Shown one piece after another: positions 1 through 11,653 of a stretch of 64,000 nucleotides of DNA. The stretch is from Maratus speciosus (taxonomy: Eukaryota; Arthropoda; Arachnida; Araneae; Salticidae), in NCBI GenBank assembly GCA_963932465.1, contig OZ010790.1, positions 351,937,087 to 352,001,086 of the forward strand, read 5' to 3'. The notes beneath the pieces are model-generated. The model saw only the letters and a list, made by a program, of their open reading frames with translations, searched no databases and was not told the DNA's origin. How positions within the stretch are numbered: the stretch's first letter is position 1; every line of letters starts with the position of its first letter. Both the position numbers and the translations under genes were made by a program.

Positions 1-537
1 ACATAATTACATCTCATTATTTAGTAATTTAACATTTAAAAAGTGAGTATTTACACTTAAAATTTAAGATAGGAGAATTATTTAAGGTAAACAATAAATA
101 GTAGGATAATATGACAGAGCTTGATTAAAATGACAAAACAATCAAAATGATTATTAAACAATATGACAAAATGTAATGAAATAAAGTAAAATATTTAAAC
201 TAAGTGACTTGAAGTAAAAAGTTCATCGTACAGATGAGCGTTAAAAGTTTTTTTTTATAAATGAAAAATGTTTGTTTAAAATATTGTAGTTGGCTCTTAA
301 CTTGGCATAATTTGTTGGATCAAATAGGGTCCTTTTAAGGTTAACGTTTGAAATGACTGGGGGTAATTCTTATCTTATTTACTTATCTTGTGGACAATAT
401 ATATGTGACGTCACATTGGGAATTTCATGGTATAAAAGTAGCGCGGCTAACAAATTTGTTTAAATATGTCATCCCCTGATTAAATGCTGATAAATCCCTC
501 GACAAAATATTTTCGATTTAAATTTATTTTGTACGAA
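1..537. other. Unassigned AT-rich DNA with a promoter-like CRE/TATA module
   Basis: No coding potential is visible. A perfect palindromic cAMP-response-element octamer, TGACGTCA, lies at 406-413, and a TATAAAA box lies 18 bases downstream at 431-437, followed by a locally GC-richer stretch. The spacing is what a Pol II core promoter would show, but no open reading frame or recognisable transcript follows. It could be a decayed transposon promoter or chance. Confidence 0.3.
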
Positions 538-961
538 TCGTTCTACACATAAAAAAAGTAACAATTTGGAAATGGACCAATGAAAATTTGCAAAGATACC
601 GCGAAACGCATCTGATTGGTCAGAGCTTTCTGTCTTTACTTAGCGGGAATTATGCGTGAGGAAAACCATGAAAGTAGAGAATTTAGATAGTATGGGTGAG
701 GAAAGGGAAAAAACTTCTGCATTTCGATAGACTTCTGTTTTATTTTTTGTTTTTTTTTTAGGGGTCAATGGCAAAAACGATTTTTACAAACAGAAGATAA
801 TTTCCATTGAATGCATAGAAAATAAGGGATCGTGAAGCGATCCAGAACAGAAAAGCGAAACAATTACGTCTTGGGTTGGCTGTAAGATAGGGATTGTTCG
901 CGATACCGATCGGAATCGCAAAGCTATTACGCAGAGGGTTGGTGAGCGAATCCCCCCCTAG
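538..961 (+). mobile_element. Short Helitron-like non-autonomous element (family A, copy 4)
   Basis: The left end (TC at 538, preceded by A) shares its start with the copies at 22543 and 34120: a TC-rich first dozen bases, then an A-run and AAGT. The next 40 bases (AATTTGGAAATGGACCAATG at about 562) match 22565-22605 closely. The right end is GGTTGGTGAGCGAATC, a C-run, then CTAG at 958-961 followed by T, matching the right end of the copy at 24028. TC at the start, CTAG at the end and A/T flanks with no target duplication are Helitron traits. The interior (660-940) is shorter than in the 1.3-1.5 kb copies. No Rep/helicase sequence is present. Confidence 0.45.
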
Positions 962-1837
962 TTTATTTATAAAATGCATTATAAGAACTATTTCCGTACT
1001 TCTATTTTCTACCTCGAAATGCAATTTTCTATTAAAATCTAAGAGTGTTTATGGAGGATTCTTAACCTTCCCATAAATTAGGATTTAAGCCTCATTTAAA
1101 AAAAAAATGATTTTTAAGTGCTTCGATTGATTAATCAACGTTATGTTCTAAATAATATCGAAAATTATTTAAAATTGACAAAGCATTAATTAACGTCATG
1201 AATAGTATAAATATAAAAAATCTAATAATATAGTAATAAATAGCTTTATGGCTTTAGTTTCGTATTCTTATTTGTATGTATGTATTTTCTCTACAATAAA
1301 AATAATTTCACATCTTTATTAAATTGATTGTTAAAACAGAAAGGAATACACACCTAGATTTATCTAAGAAATTTATTTTTACTGTATTTAAAAGCTAAAG
1401 TATAAAGCATACTGCAACCACTTTTTTAAACATATAAAGCCTTTTCGGATTTTTTCCTCAACGAAGTACTTCAGGAAATCTTAAGTTCGATACATAAAAC
1501 CTTTTCAATATTCCTGACACGCATTACTTTGAGTTATGTGATAAGTTTCTATATCATCATAGAAAGATGAGATAATTATCTTCACTGGATCATGTGATTG
1601 TGAAATTTTCTATTTTGAAATCTCTAAAAATAGATTGTGATTTTTTTTTTTTTTTTTTTTTTTCTTTTTGTCTTCTTGGCAGCGTTGTAATTGCATACAA
1701 TTTCAAGAATTGTTTTCAAAATATTTTTCATTAAAACTTTAAAGATCATTTTGTAGGATAAATCAATATTTCAAACTGTATCTATAAGTAAGAGTGATCT
1801 CGTAATTTTTTCTATTTTAAATAAATCAACTTTCTTA
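962..1837. other. Unassigned AT-rich DNA
   Basis: Low-complexity AT-rich sequence with no supported coding region. A run of about 23 T occupies 1641-1663. I see no inverted ends or repeats shared with the rest of the window. Confidence 0.5.
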
Positions 1838-1841
1838 TTAA

Positions 1842-2416
1842 GGAGACCAGGTAAGCGAAATTTGGAAAAAATCGATTGTTACTATTTTATAACATTAAGT
1901 TTAAACAGTTAGTTTAAACATTATCTTTCCAACAATGTGTCACACATTTTTATATATTAAAAAAAGGAAGTGTTGAAATTATTCATGTTTTCTAAGAGTA
2001 CTTCACAGCTGAATGGCCATTTAAATCTTTAATTGACTTTTTCTCAAAACTTGGATTTTTCATGTTTTTGTTCTTTTTTTCAATATCTATTAAACTTAAG
2101 AATAAAAAAAAAACAAACTTTTATTATCTTATATGGTATATTTTAACACATGGATTTAATGATTTGTTGAGAATTATTTATTTTAGGCAGTGAAATCTTA
2201 CCAAAAATGCTAATTTAAAAAGGCCTTGCAATAAATAATTAATAATCACTTTTCAAGTTCACTTAGAAAGAAAATGGCCTGTTAAAATACGTAAAGCATG
2301 TTACTCAAATTACTCTAAAAATTCTGGACCTCTATCTTTCACCATTTCTGAGAAAAAAAAAGGTACATAATGTTGGTGAATTTTAACATGGCGGAGATAG
2401 AGCTTACGCGGTCCCC
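1842..2416. mobile_element. TTAA-flanked MITE with GGRGACC termini
   Basis: TTAA at 1838-1841 and at 2417-2420 flank imperfect terminal inverted repeats: GGAGACCAGGTAAGC on the left, and GCTTACGCGGTCCCC on the right (reverse complement GGGGACCGCGTAAGC). The 575-bp interior has no coding potential. TTAA duplications are typical of piggyBac and Kolobok superfamilies; the sequence cannot decide between them. The termini resemble those of the element at 21987-24168, which also begins GGGGACC next to TTAA. Confidence 0.6.
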
Positions 2417-2420
2417 TTAA

Positions 2421-3120
2421 ACGGGTGCTGATGAATGATAGGTTATATTTCCAAAATAAAGTTAAGTAATGCATGAAAATCCAAGAAACGGTCTACATCA
2501 TTTTATTTATACTGTATGTCCACACACGTTACACATTTATGAACAATACAAATACAGGAGATGCTCAATGTCTTTGCCAGACACCACATGACATGCATTA
2601 TATTAAAGCTGCATGGAATGGCGCACTTTCTCAATGCAGCGTTGATGACATGTTTATCTCCAGGCGACAGGTAAAAACTTTTAGCATCTCGTGCAGTAAA
2701 AATGGTCGTAAATGAGTAACATGTGTGGAAATACACTATAAATAAAATATAGTAGAATAATTTTGGTTTATTCTTCTTGTATTACATAAAATTTGCAACC
2801 CCATCTAGCGGTAATGGATAGCGCAACCCCATATTCTTATAGATTTTTAATTATTTTTGTATGCCTACCGTGATCTTTCATTTCGAACACGTTATTTTTA
2901 ATCTCCCTGTATAAATGGAATAATTTTATGATTTGCCCGAAGAAAGAATACTGGATTACAATGACTTCTAAAATTAATTGAATTCATTTTAAACACGCTA
3001 AAATAATGGCGCTCTTTGCCAGTACAACTTCAGTATTTTTAAAAAATAAAAGTTACTTCGGAAATGTATCGAAAAGTTTACATTTGTGAATATCTTTCTG
3101 AGATAATGCCAAACTCCTAA
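2421..3120. other. Unassigned DNA
   Basis: No supported gene. Two antisense-overlapping short open frames at 2473-2736 have no recognisable motif. Nothing repeats elsewhere in the window. Confidence 0.45.
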
Positions 3121-4407
3121 CAGGGGAGACTGGGGCACAGTGCACCACTTTTGCAGTTTACATTTTTTGTCTTTTTCATGGAAAGCCAGATCTACCTGAA
3201 AATATTCTTGAACATTCCTTAAACATTTTTACATGCCTCAGAATTTTTTCAGAACATAGTTTCAAATAGATTTTTCAAACAAAATCTGTTTGCAAACGTT
3301 CGTAAAGTGGTCCAATGTGCCCCTGATGAGGGGTACAGCATTGTTCGCTAATAAATATTATTAGAAATACAATATAAATTTATTTTTTTTAATCTAATTC
3401 CTGATTATTTTACATTTACATCCAAAATAACATAATAATGCCCATTTACAAGTAACATTTTTATACAAAAGTTTGCATTATTTAGCATTTTTATATAAAA
3501 CACATACAAAACAAAACAGAAAAAAAAATCTAATATATTTTAAAATAAGAGAATAAGGATACAGATCAATTCCAAATAAGGTTATGTTATTAAGTAAAAT
3601 AAAGTTACCGGATCGCGCATTAAAATTTGCAAATTTAACTCTAAAATTCTTATGAACCTGAAATTTCCCTGAGTTTGAGGCACCATTACGAGAATACTGA
3701 TATAAACAATAGATTAATACTCATAAAAAGTTGTATTCCAATTTTTTTTTTATGTGACATCTAAAATGAATATTAAAATTTCAGAACATACCAGAAATTC
3801 ATTCAGTATTAACTTGCTACAGTGCTCGCTACTTTTTTTACAGCAGTAAATGCAAAACCAAAATATTTCTTACTATAGTAAATAACTTGCCATTTTTCTT
3901 GTTTTAATTTACTTTAAAACAATATTTCATTATAGGGAATAAGCAATTATTACATATTTTGAAAATTCTGCATTATAGTAACAGAGTTGATTGTGGACCA
4001 CTGTACCGTACAGTGGGCCGTCCATTGCGCCCCATGTTAAAATTCAATACATTCTCAGAAAAAAAAAATATTAAAAGTTTTCTTTTAAGCATATTAACTT
4101 CAAAATTAAATAAAAAACAAAAGTATCTTAACTTTACAAAAAAGTTGTTTTATCTTATTTATCTATAAACTTTAATTACTAAAGAAATAAAAGTATGATG
4201 ACGAAAACTTTTACTTTTAGAAGCTCAAAACAACCAGTCAAGATAAATTGCTTCATTCTCAGCTAACTATGTGTTCTCAAGGCTATAAGTAATCAATCTA
4301 GTGCTGCAATCAATTAGCCTAAAAAAAAAGCTTTAAAATTTTAAATTAAATAAAATATAATGTGTTGTCCACTGTATACTTAGGTCCACTGTACCCCGCT
4401 CTCCTTT
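3121..4407. mobile_element. Non-autonomous TIR element with GGGGAGACTGGGGCACAGTG ends (pogo-like?)
   Basis: The left end at 3121 reads CAGGGGAGACTGGGGCACAG. The right end, reverse complemented from about 4407, reads GGAGAGCGGGGTACAGTGGACC in matching order. TA lies next to each end, suggesting a TA target duplication. Internal copies of the terminal motif occur at 3305-3345 (CCCCTGATGAGGGG hairpin) and 3985-4035 (GGACCACTGTACC, TGCGCCCC). The 1.3-kb interior is AT-rich with no transposase. The end type resembles the element at 41757-43011, which carries a pogo-style finger, so a pogo/Tigger relationship is inferred. Confidence 0.55.
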
Positions 4408-5080
4408 ACTATTATCTGTGAAGGATATTCTTAAATTTATATTTTCTAATTTCTGACACATTGATTGTATCATTTCATCGGTGAGTTCTAAGAGAAGCAA
4501 AAGTTCATTATTTAATTACAGGTATTTTCTAAATAACATTTAAAAATATATCATTAACAATTTTTCAGAATATACTAACACGTATTTGGTGTATGAGAAA
4601 CATCACATTTAATATGTAATGTATTTTCATGTGGTTGAAAATTATTTAAATTTTTTTATCAATCAAGATAGTATTATTTCAAAAAATAATTATAAAAATG
4701 CAAAATATGAACAAAAATAACTACTGTATACATTAACTTTCACACATTTAAGAACGAGTTTTCTGATATGTGTATCATATTTACTAAGTCATATGAACAA
4801 AGAAGCAATTTGGGAATGAACATATATGTACACATTTCAAGGATCAAGTAAATATTACGTATTAAGTTAAAAAATAGAGACGTATATTAAAACCATTATA
4901 CATGTGCATTTATTAAAGTTATAACATATTCTTTGACTATCATCCATTGCTTCATACTGCTGCATATTTTAAGTGCCAAACCCTATTGAACGTAATATTT
5001 GAATTTAATGCTTACCAAACTTAAAGATATTTTAAACTGTTTTAGAAAATAATTCAGGGTATCGTTATTTTCCATTTTAG
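4408..5080. other. Unassigned AT-rich DNA
   Basis: No coding region, tRNA-like sequence or repeat termini recognised. Base composition matches the rest of the window. Confidence 0.5.
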
Positions 5081-6583
5081 TGTTCCGTACATAAAAAGTA
5101 AAAACGGAACCATCATAAGATCACTCCTGTGTTTGTCTGTCTGTCACAGCCTTTTTACTCGTAAAATATGGTACGTGGAAAGTTCAAATTGGGGGATGTA
5201 ATAAAGAATATTGACCACAAATTTACAGATTATTAAACATTCAAAAATATATTTAGGAAAAATGTAGAGGAGCTAATTAAACTACTTGAAAAAATATATA
5301 TCCTTTGTATATCGTGTGAAAGCTTTCGTAACGCTGAACTCTGAAATACATTTCTTTTAATTTTAGGTATTAAAATTGCAGTGATATCGTCGAAATTGTA
5401 GTGCAAAAATATGCCCCCCACCCTCTATTTTTGAAACTACTCGAACAAAAATTATGAAAAAATTAGAGATAGTAGATGTTAACTTAAACCTTGCAGGAAA
5501 ATCATAACGATTACCCTAGGCCACATAGTTTTTGAGAAAAGCCCATTTTCCCAATACACACAAATTTCGATTTGCGGGCATTCAAGAAAACTCTTTAGGA
5601 GCGCTGATTGTACCATTCATAGCAGAAGTATAAAAACATTGTTGATAATGATTTTCGAAAAAAAATCGTCCGTAATTAGCAGAGATATTAACCCTTAAAG
5701 ACACAAACTGTTTGAACATACATAATGAGAGTGGCGGCGTACTCTATGTACTATCGGCTTTTAAAGCGTACATAACAACTTTTAATTACATTTGTGCAAT
5801 TCAATGCCCAGTAGCAGTATAAAAGCAATAAACGCCAAATTGTTAAACACAGGGTAATTTAATTAGAATTAATCACTTAAATACTACGGGATTCGCGACT
5901 AGTTTGCAATGATTGGATCTCTCAATACGCCTTCAGTGTCTTTAAAAGTTAACTAATAACTTATTTGGAAATACGCGGCACGGGCCAAGTTGGCTATGCA
6001 ATTTTGCGACCTCCTTTCGAAGCTCCCTTAGCAAAATGCCAAGTTTAAACTTTGAACAGGGTTTTATTTTATATAGTAAAAAGGAAACATTATTACTATG
6101 CTGAATTTAGCTTTATGAAATGCCACATGGAGTTTAAATGTGCGCTACTTTTTTTCTCAGTACCGAATTAAGTTCATCGTAAACAGATTAGGGTATTATT
6201 AAAAAAAGGGTTATACAGGATATCAATATTTGTTATTATTTAGGCTTGATATATCTTTGAACTTTTATGGTATACCCATTCATACTTTCCTAGACTATAC
6301 AGCTGTACCACACCCTATGTTGTGCAGTTTTTTACAAAGTCTTATTATTAACATTTTAGTAACATTTTTTTTAAAAATAATACAGTTAATAATTCACGTA
6401 TTTATTGTACGAAACCTTCACAACGGAAGTAATACTCGCACTTGACCGTTTATTGTTAAATATTTGAATACATAAAAGACATTTTTTACGTGATGTTTAG
6501 ATATATGTTTACTGATGTCATGCAAACCATAATAATGGAGTGATCTTATAATGGTTCCGTTTTTACTTTTTAAGTACGGAACC
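5081..6583. mobile_element. Inverted-repeat element of the GTTCCGTAC family, copy 1
   Basis: Arms of about 47 bp form an inverted repeat: 5081-5128 begins TGTTCCGTAC and carries AAAAACGGAACCAT and TAAGATCACTCC, and 6537-6583 is its near-exact reverse complement ending GTACGGAACC. Inside the left arm follows a TGTCTGTCTGTC stretch and the block starting at 5161 (GTACGTGGAAAGTTCAAATT), both present again at 9560-9640. The interior has no open frame with a recognisable motif. GTTCCGTAC-type repeats with a TCTGTC track are common in invertebrate genomes; I cannot assign a superfamily. Confidence 0.55.
5692..5948. mobile_element. piggyBac-like MITE nested in the GTTCCGTAC element
   Basis: TTAA at 5688-5691 is followed by CCCTTAAAGACAC; the right end reads GTGTCTTTAAAAG followed by TTAA at 5949-5952. 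This gives about 13-bp inverted ends with two mismatches and a TTAA target duplication, the piggyBac signature. The 257-bp interior is non-coding. It lies inside the element at 5081-6583, so it inserted later. Confidence 0.55.
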
Positions 6584-6585
6584 TT

Positions 6586-6800
6586 AAACAAAAGATTAGG
6601 ATGAGATTTAAAAACAAGTTATACAGAATGGCAGTATTTATATTATTTAGGCTTCATATCTCTTTGAAATTTATGGTATATCTATTTATACGTTTCTAGT
6701 ACCTGGTGAAGGAAAAGTTAGTTAAAACTTTAAAAACTCATAAAAAGGAAGAAATTGTGATAAAGGAGTGTGGTTCGCAAGAAAGGGCATACAAAGTTGT

Positions 6801-6853
<53 letters not shown>

Positions 6854-7377
6854 TGTTCTCTGTCAAGGTAGGAAATCAAAAACATATTCGTTTTCTGATT
6901 GGTCTATACAGTAAATAGTATTTTCCTTTTACTTTCAACAGAGATGGATACTTCTGTTGACACTATGACAAAAAATTAATAAAAACTACACAAAAAAATT
7001 AATAACTCAGAAATAAATTGAGATACAGCTTTCAAACAAATTGCATTTAAAAGTACGTTTTTTTCTCTATACGACGGTGCAAAAAGTAATATTGTGGGAT
7101 ATATAGAAGTTTAAGAATGAAATTTCATTTAAAATTGGTCGATGGAAAAGCCTTTTCCCGAACAGCCAATGAAATACTTGGATAATACGTAAGTTTGAGG
7201 AAATCTGACGAGTCGTAGGCGATTTTTGTCACTTGCAATTTTTACGTGTAAAAACACTATTCATGTTTAATTCATGGCGTACGTAATGTATGATAAACTC
7301 CGTGCGATGTTTATGTCTTAAATTTTAGTCTTTAAAAAAAATCATTTTCCAAATGGTCGTTGCAATTTGTTAAATTG

Positions 7378-7411
<34 letters not shown>

Positions 7412-7873
7412 CAGGAAAAAAAATTATTAAAAATTCACATGTAGAGGATGCTGACGACACCAAACACAATGAACAGGACCAACAACACGCTCCATTCATT
7501 TGTTCTTACAATAACAAATTTTCAACATGACCTCTAGAATATTCTACGACACAACTGTTGATTGTTACACATGTGACTCTACGTGAGATTTTTTATTTAT
7601 TTTTACGACCAAAAAACATCCGACTACCTTGTGAGACTTTCTTGTAAACCGCACTCCTTTACCATAATTTTTTCCTTTTTATGAGTTTGTAAAATTTTAA
7701 CGAACTTTTATCTCACCCGATATATGCAGCTATATCCAACCCTATGTTGTATAGTTTTTTTACAAAATCTTATTATTTTTTGACAACGATGTTTTATAAT
7801 AATAAAGTTAATAATTCATATATTTGTTGTACGGAAATCTCTGAGGGCGAGTAGTCCTCGCACTTGACTGTTT
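6586..7873. mobile_element. Partial second copy of the GTTCCGTAC family, split by an insertion
   Basis: Sequence 6590-6702 matches 6183-6290 (TTATACAG, then TATTATTTAGGCTT), and 7719-7870 matches 6290-6445 (CACACCCTATGTTGTGCAG counterpart, then the GTACG...CTCGCACTTGAC end). The two halves are separated by the 1-kb element at 6703-7718. This dates the long-TIR element as younger than this copy. Confidence 0.5.
6703..7718. mobile_element. Non-autonomous DNA transposon with TIRs over 100 bp
   Basis: The left arm, about 6703-6806, starts GGTGAAGGAAAAGTTAG and contains AAACTCATAAAAAGGAA and AAAGGAGTG. The right arm, 7600-7718, is its reverse complement at about 80 percent identity by eye. T-runs of 46 (6805-6850) and 31 (7379-7409) bases lie just inside. 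The interior at 6910-7130 matches 21105-21330 in this window, a second unlinked fragment of the family. No transposase is encoded. Long TIRs suggest a MITE or foldback relative of an unidentified DNA transposon. Confidence 0.6.
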
Positions 7874-8530
7874 TTTAGGGTTCCGTACTTAAAAAGTAAA
7901 AACGGAACCATTATAAGATCACACTGTAAAAAAAAAAAATGGTAACGTTCCATGTAAAATCCAGGAACGTTTCGCCTTTTCTCAGGTTTTCAGAATAATT
8001 TAGCTCTTTCCTGTGAAATTCTGGTTTTCTTATCTGAAACGTTCCTGAACAAAAGTTGGAAACAGCAAAACGCTGCGGCCGCTATTTATTATTTTTTTGC
8101 TATAATACGTTGCTCGCGCGCGAGTGTCGAAAAAGAATTCCTTAAATGAATGTAAAAAAAAAATCAATATGGAATGCAAATAAATCAATAGACGACATAA
8201 TCCTTTACGTCTCTATTGTCAAGACAATTCAGATGAAAATACAATATCTCCGTGACATCGCTAAGAGATTATCTCTCGTACTTGTCTGTGAAATGTTTAA
8301 GGAGCAGACCGTGTAAAAAAAATACACCTATTATTTGCATCTCCATTAACCAGGGGACCATCAAACATGATTCTCACCGATTTTGATTAATTTAAAGTAT
8401 GTTTCAGAGTTCTTATCTCTAATTATTCTTGTGAAAGGATTTCTTCAAATGGGACTTAGATTTTCAGAAATTAGATGCCGAGGTTTAGCATACGTTTCAA
8501 ATACCTATTAGTTTGCAGCTCTCAACGTGT

Positions 8531-8602
8531 CTTTCGTGGCGTGGACGCAGAAAGCTCGCACGCCACCCGTACGGCCCGAGTTCGATGCTACCTCTGGACT
8601 TT
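8531..8602 (+). repeat. tRNA-like sequence inside the CACTA-type element
   Basis: A box-B-like GAGTTCGATGC lies at about 8579-8589, with a possible box A (TGGCGTGGACGC) some 40 bases upstream and nine T directly after, resembling a Pol III terminator. The cloverleaf is poor in the acceptor stem. Most likely the head of a decayed SINE or a tRNA pseudogene. Confidence 0.3.
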
Positions 8603-9251
8603 TTTTTTTCTTTTTTAATTAATTTTATATTTTAACACTTTATTACAATTTGATTTAAATTTGATATATATTTGACACTTTGAATTGCTGCAAATTTGAA
8701 TTTTTTTTTATTTTCGGAAAAAATATACAATTACGTTTAGGTTTTTTTTTTTCATGAAAATTTATATGTATTTTATCTAACTTGTAAACTAACATAATTA
8801 CTAACGAAAATCCAAAATATTTTATGTCTAGATTTTTTTTCTAATTATTATTTACATTTATATATTTTTATATTTTAAGCAAAGTTCAGAAACAATATAT
8901 CATATATATATTTACTTTATTGAATTTTAACTGAAAATTTATTTTTTCGTGTAAATTATAAATAATAATTTTGATGTCAATTTCAAAATATTTTTTCATT
9001 CTAACAAATAATGATAATAAAGCGAAAATTGTCAACTGGAAATGTAAAAATCGTCTGCGGATCCCGCATGCTGTGAAATGTCAGTAATGTTTTGCTGTCA
9101 ACAGAAATATTCCTATATTAATACATGGAAATTATAATATATAATAATGGAAATTATACATGGAAATTATAATAAATAAATATACCATCTTGTGCTGCGT
9201 TTGTAGCCTTGCCAACACATAATAGTGAGAAATTTTCCGAGCTGTGTATCG

Positions 9252-9322
9252 TTTCAAGTGGTTTAGTCGGTAGAACATCAGTGCGCTATACTGATGGCCC
9301 GGGTTCGAGTCCCGGCTAGAAA
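9252..9322 (+). tRNA. tRNA-like gene or tRNA-derived SINE head
   Basis: A cloverleaf can be drawn: acceptor TTTCAAG/CTAGAAA with one mismatch, a D arm GTTT...AAC, an anticodon stem TCAGT/ACTGA, a short variable region, and a T arm CCGGG-TTCGAGT-CCCGG with perfect pairing and a consensus box B. The anticodon loop GCGCTAT lacks U33 and gives GCU at positions 34-36, normally serine, but there is no long variable arm. It is therefore more likely a tRNA-derived repeat than a working tRNA. It sits inside the CACTA-type element. Confidence 0.45.
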
Positions 9323-9845
9323 TCTTTTTCACTATGTTGGCCTTTGCGCCTTTTAAGCAATTACTTCGAAATTTGATTTTCATTTGAAAAGAAATATTCC
9401 TGGTATTTCGCAGGAAACTTACTCGCATTTCTGTAGAAAGTTTTTAACATATACAGTAAAGTTCCAGTCATTTTCAAGAAATGTTTCTTGGAAATAATGG
9501 GCAACTCAGCTGCCCATTTTTTCCCAGGAACGTTGCGGAATTTTTTTTACAGTGCACTCCTGTGTCTGCCTGTCTGCAACAGCCATTTTACTCGTAAACT
9601 ATGGAACGTGGAAAGTTCAAATTGGGGGATGTAATAAAGACTACTGACCCACATATTTCCAGATTATTAAACGTTCAAAAATGTATTTAAGTAAAAATAT
9701 ATAAGGGCAAGGTTTGAAGTAAGTAGGCGTTACTTCAAACCTTGCAGGAAAATTATAGCGATTACCGTAGGTTGCATAGTTTTTCAAGAAAATCGCATTT
9801 GCAAAATATTATCGTTTTTCATTTATGGGTTAAAATCCATTTATA

Positions 9846-10615
9846 TGTGAAAATCTATACAAAGGGTTTCATTAATTCATCCCTTTTGACGTTGATTTGA
9901 CTTCATTAAAGCCTACATATTTTAATATTTATGATATTTTCAGCTGAGATGCAATTTGTTATTAAATATTTATAACGGATAAAAGAAAAAAATAAATATG
10001 TATATTTAAAATAACTAAATTTATAAAATATGTTCATAAAATATAAAAAATGTTTTATATTATTCGAATACATGTCTTCGATGATAACATCATAAGTTAT
10101 AAACTTAATTTTAAAACGTTGACAAAATTACAAACTAACAGGAATTATTTAAGACTTTATTTAAAAATTTCAGCATCCATAATTTATCATTTAAATATAT
10201 CAATCAAACGCCCCATTTTCTTTCAACAAATGGAAATTTGAAGACCGTCTGAATTGCCATAGAAAAGCATTATTGTGCAAAATAAAATGTTTTGTATATT
10301 CCGAAAGAATGAACCATAATTAACCAAAAACTATACAGCTAAATCTGAGAATCTCACAATCAAGCCTCCTTTATTTCAAGCTTATCGGGAGCTTTTTACA
10401 GCAGTTATCGTGGAACAGACAGACTAACTAAGTAATACGGAAACCAAAAAACATTTCGGGTTTCCACACTAACACTTCACTGACATTTTGGCAATAAATA
10501 ATTGTTACAGTGTGCCGTACTAAACCCTTAAAGTTTGTACCATGAACTCGGGATCTCCCTGTATTAGCCTAAATATCGTTAGTATATACTTACATTCATT
10601 AATCTTGATAGCATG

Positions 10616-10647
<32 letters not shown>

Positions 10648-11653
10648 TAATAAAAATTATGAGATTTAACGACTTATTTGAGTTTACGTATAATTAATAT
10701 TTTACATATCGGTAAAAAAGTTTAGTAGAGTTCAAAAATTTTACTAGAATAATTTTACTAGAATAAATATAAATAATTTAATTACAAGAAAAAATATTAT
10801 TATTTTCTTGCATATAAAAATTTATTTCATAAAACACAAAATAGAAACATGGGGATTTATCTCGTCTATATCGTTTTTGAATTATATAATATTGTACAGC
10901 ATAGTTTTATTTTAAAACGTCACATTAATTTCGGGTTAATATGCTAATCATATAATAATAAAAGACAAGAATGAAACTCATTAAAGATAATGTTCACAAA
11001 AACTTTATTTTATGTATTAACCAAGTAAAATTATGCAATTTAAAATTAGTGCTGAAACAAAACTTTAAAAAGATTTTTACTAAAGAGAACACATTTATTT
11101 TTTCGCTATTATTTATTCTGTACTATATAAAACGAATAAATAGAAAACTGTGAAAGTGTGAAGTTTGACTTTTTTTTTGCCTTACGTTAAATATTTATAA
11201 CGTTATATCAAATGCATGATAAAGCATTTTCATTTAAAATGTTCATTTGTTTACATCTTAAAGTTACGGAAGTGTAATTTAAGAATATATAATTAAAGTT
11301 TAAATTGAGTTGTAAGAGAAACTTTTCGAATTTAAGAAAACAAAATCCAAAATCAGTATAATTATGTTTTTGCGATAGATAAATTTGCGTGCTAGTATAA
11401 TAAGTAATGAACAGAATAATTAAAACATAATAAAAATTTTACCAGTACACAGCAGAAGCAGTTTTTATTAGGTAGATAACATAACGGTAAGAGCTCTTGT
11501 ATAAAGTTTATTTCAATGTGTGTAGATCATAAAGGTCATAAAATATCAACGCTGTGCACGCTCTCATTACTTAGCAATCATGGTTAAGGATTTAAAGCGT
11601 AATTAATTTTGGATACCTTTGACGAATAAAGATGAATAGTAGAGATATCTTAA
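9846..11653. other. Unassigned AT-rich DNA
   Basis: No supported gene. Contains a run of 29 T at 10616-10644 and very AT-rich sequence at 10700-11450. Short open frames at 10050-10241 and 10971-11153 have AT-driven composition (K, N, I, F, L rich) and no motif. Confidence 0.5.

Larger units (their letters stand above)
7922..9554. mobile_element. CACTA/EnSpm-type non-autonomous DNA transposon
   Basis: Perfect 10-bp terminal inverted repeats CACTGTAAAA (7922) and TTTTACAGTG (ending 9554) are flanked by a CA dinucleotide on both sides (7920-7921, 9555-9556). The empty site is visible in the related copy at 5119-5128 (GATCACTCCTG), which confirms the boundaries. CACTG ends with a 2-bp duplication are characteristic of animal EnSpm/CACTA elements. 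Subterminal repeats of the motif GGAACGTT occur on both strands at about 7943, 7963, 8036 and 9529, as expected for CACTA transposase binding sites. No transposase is present; the interior carries two tRNA-like sequences. Confidence 0.65.
7874..9845. mobile_element. Third copy of the GTTCCGTAC family, split by a CACTA-type insertion
   Basis: The left arm at 7872-7919 reproduces 5081-5126 (GTTCCGTACTTAAAAAGTAA and the TAAGATCAC block). The copy resumes at 9557 with CTCCTGTGTCTG and continues through GGAACGTGGAAAGTTCAAAT to about 9840 (CTTGCAGGAAAAT, GCATAGTTTTT), parallel to 5128-5560. The break is filled exactly by the 1.6-kb element at 7922-9554. The right inverted arm was not found. Confidence 0.55.

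Noticed and set aside
6706..6918. Open frame with a long phenylalanine run
   Set aside because: It is produced by the 46-base T-run inside a non-coding transposon.
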